From assembly GCA_963717455.1 (NCBI GenBank), contig OY970336.1, positions 992,001-1,056,000 on the forward strand: a stretch of DNA of 64,000 bases, written 5' to 3'. The notes under the pieces were generated by a model. The model was not told the DNA's origin, did not search any database, and was given only the letters and a program-made list of their open reading frames with translations. Each line of letters starts with the position of its first letter. The first letter of the stretch is position 1. A program made the position numbers and the translations under genes. The DNA is from Bog-473 sp963717455 (GTDB taxonomy: Bacteria > Actinomycetota > Acidimicrobiia > Acidimicrobiales > RAAP-2). Shown piece after piece: positions 8,469-15,915 of this stretch.

Positions 8469-9230
8469 ATGCAGCGGCTGGCCGAGGGGCGGACCGCCGA
8501 GGTCTTTGCCTATGGCGAGGGCCGGGTGCTCAAGCTCGACCGCCCCGACTGGAACGGCCTCTCAGAGTTCGAGGGCGCTGTGCTCTCGGGCCTGGCCGAT
8601 GCGGGTGTGCCGGTGGCGCGGCCGCACGGGACCGTCACCGTCGAGGGGCGCAGCGGCCTGGTCCTCGACCGCGTCGCGGGTCCCTCGCTCATGCAGGTGC
8701 TGCTCGACTCGAACGTGGGGGAGGCCGAGCAGCTGGCCGAGCGCTTCGCCGCGCTCCAGATGCAGCTCACCGACAGGGTTGTCGGAGGCCTGCCCGAGCT
8801 GGTGCCCCGCCTCCGCCGCGAGATCGAGGCCAGCGTGACCGAGGCGGGGCTTCGTGGTGAATTGCTCAGCCTCCTGGCGGCGCTCGACGACGGCGCCCGC
8901 GGGGTCTGTCACTACGACTTCCACCCCGACAACGTGCTGGTGGGCCCGGGGGGCTGGGTCGTCATCGACTGGCTCACCGTGGCCGCGGGGCCACCTCCCG
9001 CCGACCTGGCCCGCACGCTGCTCCTGCGGGGGCTCTGGACCACCGAGCCCGTGATCAGCTTCATGCGGACCGTCCGCCGGGTCGAGGCAGCGGCCCAGGG
9101 GCTCGACGACGACACGGTCGACGCGTGGGTCCGCGTCGCTGCGGGCGCCCGACTGGCGGAGGGTTTCGAAGGGGACGAGTCGGCGTGGTTGGCCCGGGTG
9201 GCCGGCGGCTCGGTGCGCCTGTTCGCCTGA
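8469..9230 (+). CDS. Aminoglycoside phosphotransferase (APH)-family kinase
   Basis: A 253-aa small-molecule kinase of the APH/choline kinase fold. Visible parts are the N-lobe strand EVFAYGEGRVLKLDRP with the ATP-binding Lys, the catalytic loop HYDFHPDNVLV (about residue 148) with Asp and Asn, and the metal-binding VIDW about 20 residues later. The start ATG lies 2 bases after the HIT gene stop. The substrate is unknown. Such enzymes act on sugars, amino alcohols or antibiotics, and nothing here points to resistance. Pairing with a HIT hydrolase suggests a shared salvage or detoxification role, which is only an inference. Confidence 0.85.
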   Translation: MQRLAEGRTAEVFAYGEGRVLKLDRPDWNGLSEFEGAVLSGLADAGVPVARPHGTVTVEGRSGLVLDRVAGPSLMQVLLDSNVGEAEQLAERFAALQMQLTDRVVGGLPELVPRLRREIEASVTEAGLRGELLSLLAALDDGARGVCHYDFHPDNVLVGPGGWVVIDWLTVAAGPPPADLARTLLLRGLWTTEPVISFMRTVRRVEAAAQGLDDDTVDAWVRVAAGARLAEGFEGDESAWLARVAGGSVRLFA

Positions 9231-9285
9231 GTCTTCCCGAGCGTGGGGGACGCAGCCCCGGGCTCTCCAGGGTGAGGACGCAGTG

Positions 9286-9305
9286 GTCGGCATGGCCACG
9301 CCGAC
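9286..9305. terminator. Hairpin between convergent genes
   Basis: GTCGGC (9286-9291) and GCCGAC (9300-9305) flank an 8-base loop, and the outer GCA/TGC can add pairs across a bulge. The hairpin sits between the ends of the convergent phosphotransferase and reductase genes. There is no T run, so it is a modest candidate for a shared terminator. Confidence 0.35.
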
Positions 9306-9330
9306 TGCGACGTGCGGGTCCAGCGCCGCC

Positions 9331-10932
9331 TCAGGCGGCCGGGCTCTCGAGGTCCTCGAGGTCCGGGAGGATGCGCGACACCAGCTCCATGGCTCGAAAG
9401 CCGAGCTCGGCGGGGCCGGCGGCGTCGGGCCGCATCAGGTTGGCCATGATGCGCAACAGCGTCGTCATGAGCAGCTCCGAGCGCATGCCGAGACTGACGC
9501 AGAGCCGCATCGCCTCGGGGTGCGCGATGAGGTGGACGAACGCCCGGGCCACCTTGTAATACGGCCCGTAGGCGGCGGTCAGCTCGTGGTCGTAGTCCGC
9601 CAGCGCCCGAGTCCCCTCACCGGTCAGCGCATGGCCGAGCGCGGCCGCCGCCAGGCGCCCGGTCTCGTACCCGTAGGCGATGCCCTCTCCGTTGAACGGG
9701 TTGATGAGGCCACCGGCGTCGCCGGCGATCAGCACGTTGCCGCCGGCCCGCGGCCCCACCGACAGCCCCATGGGGAGCTTCCCGCCGGTCGGCGACCCGA
9801 GGCATGTCTCCGGGCTCAGGCCCCACGACGGGGGGGCGTACCCGACGAAGGCGTCCATGAGAGTGGAGGTGTTGATGCCCTTCCAGCGCTGCTCGGTCGA
9901 CAGGAGGCCGACGCCGACGTTCACCCGGCCGTCGCCCATGGGGAAGATCCAGCCGTAGCCGGGCACGACGTTCCCTTCGGGGTCGCGGATGTCGAGGTGG
10001 GACTCGATGAAGGGGTCGTCGTGGCGATCCGAGCTGTAGTACCCCCGCAGGGCCATCCCCATCGGCAGGTCGCGCCGCCTGGCGGTGCCGAGCATCCGGC
10101 CCAGCCGGGAGTTCGACCCGTCGGCCACCACGACGTAGCGGGCATTGATGGCGCGGGTGCCGCCGCCCTTCTCCTTGACCGTCACGCCCGAGAGCGTGGG
10201 CAATGGCCCGATCGCCGCGGCGTCCTCGTCGACGATCGGGGCCACCACCTCGGTGCCCTGCAGGAGGGTCGCCCCGGCCTCGGCCGCCCGGCCGGCCACC
10301 AGCCCGTCGAGGTCGTGGCGCGTGATGGTGTAGCCGTAGGCGGGGAAGTTGGGGTGCTCAGGCCACTGCATCTCCATGGAGTGGCCGAAGCCGAAGGCCC
10401 GCAGGCCGGTGTAGCGGTGCGAGCCGGCCAGGGCGTCCTCGAGCCCCATGTCGGCCAGCTGTCGCACGGCCCGCGGCGTGAGCCCGTCGCCGCACGTCTT
10501 CTCCCGCGGGAACACCTTCTTCTCCACGACCACCACGTCCCAGCCGGCGTCGGCCAGCCAGAAGCCGCACGACGATCCTGCGGGCCCGGCACCGACGACC
10601 ACGACGTCGTACACATGCTGCGCCGCCCGCGCCGCCCGCGCCGGCCGCGTCCCCCTCGGCATCGGTGCAGCAGCAGCGGGGGCTGCCGTGGCCGAGGCCT
10701 TCTTGGCCGACCCCTTCTTGGCCGGCGCCGCCGTCTTCTTGGCCGTCGCCGGCGCCCTCTTGGTCGGGGTCGCCGTCTTCTTGGCCGGCGCCGCCGTCTT
10801 CTTGGCCGGCGCCGCCGTCTTCTTGCCCGTCGCCGTCTTCTTCGCCGCGGCCTGCTTCTTCACAGGGGCCTTCGCCGTCCGCGGCGCCTTCTTCGGGGCG
10901 CCGGCCGGGGGGGTCTCGTCGGGTGCCGTCAC
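9331..10932 (-). CDS. Geranylgeranyl reductase family flavoprotein (menaquinone side-chain type) with Lys/Ala-rich N-terminus
   Basis: A FAD-dependent isoprenoid-chain reductase. The core has the dinucleotide-binding VVVVGAGPAGSS (about residues 112-123), EKKVFPREKTCGDGLTPR, the second FAD motif GDAGGLINPFNGEGIAYG and the C-terminal region of the family. In actinobacteria such genes beside nuo often act on the menaquinone tail, which fits the divergent complex I operon 88 bases away. Residues 1-105 are unusual: a Lys/Ala/Pro tail with repeated KKTAAPAKK units, like the DNA-binding tails of actinobacterial HU or histone H1. The GTG at 10932 (VTAPDETPP) is the furthest plausible start. An internal ATG (MPRGTRPARAAR) just before the FAD motif would give a normal-length enzyme without the tail. 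Confidence 0.87.
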   Translation of the reverse strand: MTAPDETPPAGAPKKAPRTAKAPVKKQAAAKKTATGKKTAAPAKKTAAPAKKTATPTKRAPATAKKTAAPAKKGSAKKASATAAPAAAAPMPRGTRPARAARAAQHVYDVVVVGAGPAGSSCGFWLADAGWDVVVVEKKVFPREKTCGDGLTPRAVRQLADMGLEDALAGSHRYTGLRAFGFGHSMEMQWPEHPNFPAYGYTITRHDLDGLVAGRAAEAGATLLQGTEVVAPIVDEDAAAIGPLPTLSGVTVKEKGGGTRAINARYVVVADGSNSRLGRMLGTARRRDLPMGMALRGYYSSDRHDDPFIESHLDIRDPEGNVVPGYGWIFPMGDGRVNVGVGLLSTEQRWKGINTSTLMDAFVGYAPPSWGLSPETCLGSPTGGKLPMGLSVGPRAGGNVLIAGDAGGLINPFNGEGIAYGYETGRLAAAALGHALTGEGTRALADYDHELTAAYGPYYKVARAFVHLIAHPEAMRLCVSLGMRSELLMTTLLRIMANLMRPDAAGPAELGFRAMELVSRILPDLEDLESPAA

Positions 10933-11004
10933 GAGGGCATCGTAGGTCCGCTGCCGGGGCCTCTGACCAGCGCTCCGGATGTGCCTGGCGAAGGGGTCGC
11001 ATGG

Positions 11005-11010
11005 TAGAAA
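11005..11010 (+). promoter_or_regulatory. Possible -10 element (TAGAAA) of the nuo operon
   Basis: TAGAAA lies 9 bases before the nuoA GTG, in the gap between the divergent reductase and nuoA. The same hexamer precedes the ctaE GTG by 7 bases. No good -35 box is seen. If used, the transcript would be leaderless or nearly so, although GGAAG at 11012-11016 could also serve as a weak ribosome site. Confidence 0.3.
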
Positions 11011-11019
11011 CGGAAGGCA

Positions 11020-11463
11020 GTGGACCAGTACCTCCCGATCCTCATCCTGGGGCTGCTCGGCCTCGCCTTCACCGTCTTCTCGCTCGTGTCTTCGGCCATG
11101 CTCGCGCCGAGGAAGAAGCCGACGGTGGCCAAGCTCGCGCCCTACGAGTGCGGCATCGTGCCCAACCTGGAGCCGCCGCAGCGCTTCCCGGTGCGCTTCT
11201 ACCTGGTCTCCATGATCTTCATCATCTTCGACATCGAGATCGTGTTCCTCTATCCCTGGGCGGTCGTGTTCAAGCAGATCGCGACGTTCGGCCTCATCGA
11301 GGTCATCGTGTTCGCCGCGGTGGTCTTCGTGTCGTTCCTGTACCTCATTTCCAACGGCGCCCTGACCTGGGGCCCGCCCAAGACGCTGCAGTCGGGCATG
11401 CCGAGCCGCACGTCGGAGTCGACCATCACGCGCATCGAGCGCGTCGCGCCCGACCCCCGGTGA
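11020..11463 (+). CDS. nuoA: NADH-quinone oxidoreductase subunit A
   Basis: A small membrane subunit of complex I. 147 aa with three transmembrane helices (residues about 4-26, 65-87 and 93-115). The conserved loop KLAPYECGIVPNLEPPQRFPVRFYL lies between helices 1 and 2 and is the quinone-site loop of the family. Helix 2 has FIIFDIEIVFLYPWAV. The GTG at 11020 follows GGAAG. It is the first gene of a 14-gene operon with near-zero spacing throughout. The C-terminal 25 residues are a hydrophilic tail (SGMPSRTSESTITRIE) ending 13 bases before nuoB. Confidence 0.97.
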   Translation: MDQYLPILILGLLGLAFTVFSLVSSAMLAPRKKPTVAKLAPYECGIVPNLEPPQRFPVRFYLVSMIFIIFDIEIVFLYPWAVVFKQIATFGLIEVIVFAAVVFVSFLYLISNGALTWGPPKTLQSGMPSRTSESTITRIERVAPDPR

Positions 11464-11476
11464 GGCGGCCTGAGGG

Positions 11477-12037
11477 ATGGGGTTCGAGGACCTCCAGCAC
11501 AACTTCCTGACCGGCCGCATCGAGGACCTGGTCAAGTGGGCCCGGCGGAACAGCGTGTGGCCGGCCACGTTCGGGCTCGCCTGCTGCGCCATCGAGATGA
11601 TGTCGGTCGGCGCCGCCGACTACGACATCAGCCGGCTCGGCATGGAGGTGTTCCGGGCCTCGCCGCGCCAGGCGGACCTGATGATCGTCGCGGGCCGGGT
11701 GTCTCAGAAGATGGCGCCCGTCCTTCGCCAGGTCTATGACCAGATGATGGAGCCCAAGTGGGTCATCTCCATGGGCGTGTGCGCGTCGACGGGAGGGATG
11801 TTCAACAACTACGCCATCGTCCAGGGGGTCGACCAGATCGTGCCGGTCGACGTCTACGCCCCCGGCTGCCCGCCCTCGCCCGAGACGTTGCTCCACGCCA
11901 TCCTCACCCTGCACGAGAAGATCCGCACCGGCGAGATCACGCGTCGTCCCGGGTCCTCCATCCCGCCCGGCGAGCAGGCGACCGGCGGCTGGGTGCCCAC
12001 GGTGCCCGACGCGGTGCGGGTGGCCACGCCGCGGTGA
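11477..12037 (+). CDS. nuoB: NADH-quinone oxidoreductase subunit B
   Basis: Peripheral-arm subunit holding the last 4Fe-4S cluster, N2, next to the quinone site. 186 aa. The ligands are visible as the tandem cysteines in GLACCAIEMM (residues 36-37), a Cys in GVCASTGGMF (about 101) and GCPPSPE (about 131). The ATG at 11477 follows GAGGG. The C-terminal 25 residues (SSIPPGEQATGGWVPTV) extend beyond the core. The stop overlaps the nuoC start (GTGA). Confidence 0.97.
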   Translation: MGFEDLQHNFLTGRIEDLVKWARRNSVWPATFGLACCAIEMMSVGAADYDISRLGMEVFRASPRQADLMIVAGRVSQKMAPVLRQVYDQMMEPKWVISMGVCASTGGMFNNYAIVQGVDQIVPVDVYAPGCPPSPETLLHAILTLHEKIRTGEITRRPGSSIPPGEQATGGWVPTVPDAVRVATPR

Positions 12038-12552
12038 GCGAGACCGCTTCGACTGCCCCGGCGGCGACGCCTGCGGGCGTCCTGCCCGAGGTGCCGCGCC
12101 TGCCCGACCGCCTGGTCGACCAGCTCGCCTTCCCCCACCGCGACACCTACAAGGCGATGGTGGCGGCCTTCCGCGACGCCGGGTTCGAGACGTGCGCAGA
12201 CGTGTGCGCGGTCGACTATCTGACCCACCCGGGCCGTGCCCTGCCCGACGGCGTGACGCCGGAGCGCTTCGAGGTGGTCGTCAACCTGCTCTCGCTGTCC
12301 ATGCGCCAGCGCGTGCGCATCCGGGTGCAGGTCCCCGAGTCAGATCCGACGGTCGAAAGCCTCGTCGACGTCTACCCCGGGACAGACGCCATGGAGCGCG
12401 AGGTCTTCGACATGGTGGGCATCGTCTTCTTGGGTCACCCGGACATGACCCGCATCCTCATGCCCGAGGACTGGGAAGGACACCCGCTGCGCAAGGACTA
12501 CGGCGTGGGGCGGGTGCCGGTGCAGTTCAAGGAAGCTCCCGGGCCACGATGA
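12034..12552 (+). CDS. nuoC: NADH-quinone oxidoreductase subunit C
   Basis: Hydrophilic 30-kDa-type subunit of the connecting module. 172 aa. The family signature runs from VVNLLSLSMRQRVRIRVQVP through MEREVFDMVGIVFLGHPDM to MPEDWEGHPLRKDYG. The GTG at 12034 overlaps the nuoB stop by 4 bases, and the gene ends inside the nuoD start (ATGA), so the three are probably translationally coupled. The N-terminal 35 residues are Ala/Pro-rich and not conserved. Confidence 0.96.
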   Translation: MSETASTAPAATPAGVLPEVPRLPDRLVDQLAFPHRDTYKAMVAAFRDAGFETCADVCAVDYLTHPGRALPDGVTPERFEVVVNLLSLSMRQRVRIRVQVPESDPTVESLVDVYPGTDAMEREVFDMVGIVFLGHPDMTRILMPEDWEGHPLRKDYGVGRVPVQFKEAPGPR

Positions 12553-13979
12553 CCGAGCACGAGCAGGGCAACGAACGGGACGGCACGGTCCCGGACAGCG
12601 ACGCGGACGAGGAGCTGGGGCTCGAGACGACCGAGGCGGAGCACCGGCACGCCGAGGAGCAGGGCTTCGTGGCCGAGACGTCGGAGGGCGCGCAGGAGCT
12701 GGCGCCCCGCGGCACCACGACCGCCGGCGAGCTGCGCAGCGAGGTGGGCGCCGTGCTGCGCCTGCCCGAGGGCGGCTTCGTGGACCCCGGTGACATCGAC
12801 ATCGAGCGCCGGGACGACCAGACGATGATCATCAACATGGGTCCCCAGCACCCCTCGACCCACGGCGTGCTGCGGCTCATGCTCGAGCTCGACGGAGAGA
12901 CGGTGCTTCGCACCAAGCCGATCATCGGCTACCTGCACACGGGCATGGAGAAGACGGGGGAGGAGCTCACCTATGCCCAGGGCTCCACCAACGTGACCCG
13001 CATGGACTACCTCTCGCCCCTGCACAACGAGCTGGTCTTCTCGCTGGCCACCGAGGCCCTGCTCGGACTGGAGCTGCCGCCGCGCGCCACCTGGATCCGC
13101 ATGCTCATGGCCGAGCTCAACCGCGTGTCGTCGCACCTCATGTGGATGGCCACCAACGGCATGGACCTCGGCTCGACGTCCATGATGATCTACGGCTTCC
13201 GCGAGCGCGAGATGGTCCTCACCTTCTTCGAGAAGACGACGGGCCTGCGTATGAACCACAACTTCATCCGCCCCGGCGGCGTGGCGGCCGACCTGCCCGA
13301 CGGCTGGCAGGACGACATCGAGATCATCTGCGAGACCATCCTCGCCCGCACCTACGAGTACGACGAGCTGCTGACCGGGCAGCCCATCTTCCGCGAGCGC
13401 ACCGAGGCTGTGGGCAACATCTCGGCCGAGGAGGCGCTCGCCCTCTCCGTGACCGGGCCCATCCTGCGCTCGACCGGCGTGCCCTGGGACCTGCGCCGCA
13501 CCATGCCGTACCTCGCCTACGACAAGCTGGACTTCGACGTCATCGTCGGCAGCTACGGCGACAACTTCGACCGCTACTCGGTGCGCCTGAACGAGATCCG
13601 CGAGTCGATCAAGATGATCCGCCAGATCGCCGAGATGATGCCGCCCGGCGACTACCGGGTACAGGACCGCAAGGTCACGCCGCCACCGCGCGCCCGCATC
13701 GACGAGAGCATGGAGGCGCTCATCCACCACTTCAAGATCTTCACCGAGGGCTTCCGGGTGCCCGAGGGCGAGGTCTACGTGGCAATCGAGTCCCCGCGCG
13801 GCGAGCTCGGCTGCTACCTGGTCTCGGACGGGACGTCGAAGCCCTACCGCCTGCACATCCGCGGGCCGAGCTTCGTCAACCTGCAGGCCCTGCCTCTCCT
13901 GTTGCGGGGCGGCCTCATGGCCGACGCCGTGGCGGTCATCTCCTCGGTGGACCCCGTCATGGGCGAGGTCGACCGGTGA
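12549..13979 (+). CDS. nuoD: NADH-quinone oxidoreductase subunit D
   Basis: The 49-kDa-type subunit forming the quinone pocket with NuoB. 476 aa. The core begins near residue 95 with INMGPQHPSTHGVLRL and includes KTGEELTYAQG, PGGVAADLPDGW and, near the C-terminus, ESPRGELGCYLVSDG. Residues 1-85 are an acidic, low-complexity extension (MTEHEQGNERDGTVPDSDAD and onward) not found in typical NuoD. The ATG at 12549 overlaps the nuoC stop. The extension could be trimmed by an internal start, but no alternative with a clear ribosome site stands out. Confidence 0.96.
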   Translation: MTEHEQGNERDGTVPDSDADEELGLETTEAEHRHAEEQGFVAETSEGAQELAPRGTTTAGELRSEVGAVLRLPEGGFVDPGDIDIERRDDQTMIINMGPQHPSTHGVLRLMLELDGETVLRTKPIIGYLHTGMEKTGEELTYAQGSTNVTRMDYLSPLHNELVFSLATEALLGLELPPRATWIRMLMAELNRVSSHLMWMATNGMDLGSTSMMIYGFREREMVLTFFEKTTGLRMNHNFIRPGGVAADLPDGWQDDIEIICETILARTYEYDELLTGQPIFRERTEAVGNISAEEALALSVTGPILRSTGVPWDLRRTMPYLAYDKLDFDVIVGSYGDNFDRYSVRLNEIRESIKMIRQIAEMMPPGDYRVQDRKVTPPPRARIDESMEALIHHFKIFTEGFRVPEGEVYVAIESPRGELGCYLVSDGTSKPYRLHIRGPSFVNLQALPLLLRGGLMADAVAVISSVDPVMGEVDR

Positions 13980-14611
13980 GCCACCTCGACGCGGACATCC
14001 GGGAGCGGGCCAAGGAGCTCGTCTCGTTGTACCCCCAGCCCCGCTCCGCGCTGATCCCGCTGTGCCACCTGGCCCAGGAGCAGGACGGCTGGCTGCGCCC
14101 CGAGGCGATGGAGGAGATCGCCGACCTGTGCGGCGTCACGCCCGCCGAGGTGCAGGGCACCGCCTCCTTCTATGACATGCTGCACACCGAGCCCGTTGGC
14201 ACCTACGTGGTGTCGGTGTGCACGAACATCGCCTGCATGCTCGGCGGCGCCCTCGAGCTGCTCGAGCACGCGGAGTCGACGCTCGGCGTCCGCCACCGCG
14301 GCACCACGCCCGACGGGATGTTCACCCTCGAGGAGTCCGAGTGCCTCGCCGACTGCGACCGCACGCCCTGCGTGCAGGTCAACCACCGCTACGTCGGCGC
14401 GCAGACCCCCGAGAGCTTCGACGCCCTCCTGTCCGACCTGCGCTCCGGCGCGCTGTCCGAGACCGTGCCGCACCACGGCACCCTCGTGCGGGTGCGGCGC
14501 AGCGTCGGCCTGGTGGCCGACCGGGCCGCCATCGTGACCGAACGGGCCCGGGCGGCCGACGACCTGGCGGCTCGCGCCGCGGCAGCGGGGGATGGGGAGA
14601 AGAAGGCCTGA
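13976..14611 (+). CDS. nuoE: NADH-quinone oxidoreductase subunit E
   Basis: The 24-kDa-type subunit of the NADH dehydrogenase module, with a thioredoxin-like 2Fe-2S cluster. 211 aa. The ligand Cys residues lie in SVCTNIACMLGG and ECLADCDRTPCVQVN. The N-terminal helical part (LIPLCHLAQEQDGWL, EVQGTASFYDML) is standard. The GTG at 13976 overlaps the nuoD stop. The C-terminal 50 residues (VRRSVGLVADRAAIVTERAR onward) are an Ala/Arg-rich helical extension. The stop abuts the nuoF ATG, sharing one base. Confidence 0.96.
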   Translation: MSHLDADIRERAKELVSLYPQPRSALIPLCHLAQEQDGWLRPEAMEEIADLCGVTPAEVQGTASFYDMLHTEPVGTYVVSVCTNIACMLGGALELLEHAESTLGVRHRGTTPDGMFTLEESECLADCDRTPCVQVNHRYVGAQTPESFDALLSDLRSGALSETVPHHGTLVRVRRSVGLVADRAAIVTERARAADDLAARAAAAGDGEKKA

Positions 14612-15915
14612 TGGCCATCACCGACGCGCCCAAGATCATCACCTCGCGTCTGGGCTACGAGGACTCCCACACCCTGGAGCGCTACCTCGCCACCGGCGGG
14701 TACACGGGCCTGCGCAAGGCGCTGACGATGAAGCCCGAGGCGGTGGCGGCCGAGGTCGACACGGCCAGCCTGTTGGGCCGGGGCGGCGCCGGCTTCCCGG
14801 CGGGGCGCAAGTGGTCGATGCTGCGCAAGAACCCCATCACCTACCTCGTGATCAACGGCGACGAGTCCGAGCCGGCCACCTTCAAGGACCACCTCCTGAT
14901 CGAGCGTGACCCGCACCAGATCCTCGAAGGGGTGTTGATCTCGGCCTACGCGCTGCAGGTCAGCCAGACCTTCATCTACCTGCGAGGCGAGTTCGCCCTG
15001 GGGCTGGAGCGCATGCAGGCCGCGCTGAACGAGGCCTACGCCCACGGCGCGGTGGGGGCCGACATCTTCGGCTCGGGCTTCTCCCTCGATGTGGTCGTCC
15101 ATCCCGGAGCCGGCGCCTACATCTGCGGCGAGGAGACGGCACTGCTCGAGTCGCTCGAGGGCAAGCGCGGCTTCCCCCGCATCAAGCCGCCCTACTTTCC
15201 CGCCGCCATCGGCCTCTACGGCGATCCCACCGTGGTCAACAACGTCGAGACGATGGCCAACATCCCCTGGATCGTGAACAACGGTGGCGCGGCCTTCGCC
15301 GCTCTCGGCGCCGGCCGCTCCACGGGGACCCGGCTCTTCGCTCTGGCGGGCGACGTGCGCAAGCCTGGCACCTACGAGCTCGAGATGGTCAAGACGACGT
15401 TCCGCGACCTCATCTACGCGCCCGTGCTCGGAGGCGGCATCAGGGGCTCCAACACGCTCAAGGCGTTCATCCCCGGTGGCGTCTCCGCGCCGTGGTTCGG
15501 GCCGGACAAGGTCGACCTGCCCCTCGGCCAGGACGAGGTCGGGGACGCCGGTTCCATGCTCGGCTCCGGCTCGGTCGTGGTCATGGACTCGGCCACCTGC
15601 ATGGTCCGCGCCGCGTGGCGCATCACGAAGTTCTTCTCCCGCGAGTCGTGCGGGCAGTGCACCCCCTGCCGCGAGGGGTCGGGCTGGCTCGAGCGGATCA
15701 TGTACCGAATTGAGAACGGCGCCGGGCGCGAGGAAGATCTGGACCTCCTCATGGACCTGTGCGACAACATCTCCCCCGGCGTGGCGTGGCCGCCCCAGCA
15801 GACGACCATCTGCGTGCTCGGCCCCTCCATCCCGTCGTCGATCGCCTGGGGCATCCGCATGTTCCGCGACGAGTTCCTCGTGCACGTCAAGGAAGGGGGG
15901 TGCCCCTTTGCCTGA
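14611..15915 (+). CDS. nuoF: NADH-quinone oxidoreductase subunit F
   Basis: NADH- and FMN-binding subunit with cluster N3. 434 aa. The NADH loop GRGGAGFPAGRKW, the FMN segment INGDESEPATFKDHLL, GAGAYICGEETALLESLEG and the 4Fe-4S ligands in ESCGQCTPCREG are all present. The family usually ends with such a Cys-rich helical domain, as here. The ATG at 14611 shares a base with the nuoE stop. The C-terminal KEGGCPFA overlaps the ribosome site and start of nuoG. Confidence 0.97.
   Translation: MAITDAPKIITSRLGYEDSHTLERYLATGGYTGLRKALTMKPEAVAAEVDTASLLGRGGAGFPAGRKWSMLRKNPITYLVINGDESEPATFKDHLLIERDPHQILEGVLISAYALQVSQTFIYLRGEFALGLERMQAALNEAYAHGAVGADIFGSGFSLDVVVHPGAGAYICGEETALLESLEGKRGFPRIKPPYFPAAIGLYGDPTVVNNVETMANIPWIVNNGGAAFAALGAGRSTGTRLFALAGDVRKPGTYELEMVKTTFRDLIYAPVLGGGIRGSNTLKAFIPGGVSAPWFGPDKVDLPLGQDEVGDAGSMLGSGSVVVMDSATCMVRAAWRITKFFSRESCGQCTPCREGSGWLERIMYRIENGAGREEDLDLLMDLCDNISPGVAWPPQQTTICVLGPSIPSSIAWGIRMFRDEFLVHVKEGGCPFA

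Noticed and set aside
8469..9230. Antibiotic (aminoglycoside) resistance gene
   Set aside because: Only the general APH fold is visible. Coupling with a HIT gene and ordinary composition give no sign of a resistance determinant.
10690..10905. Regular repeats resembling a CRISPR-like or minisatellite array
   Set aside because: They are in-frame codons for the KKTAAPAKK protein tail, vary at third positions and have no spacers.
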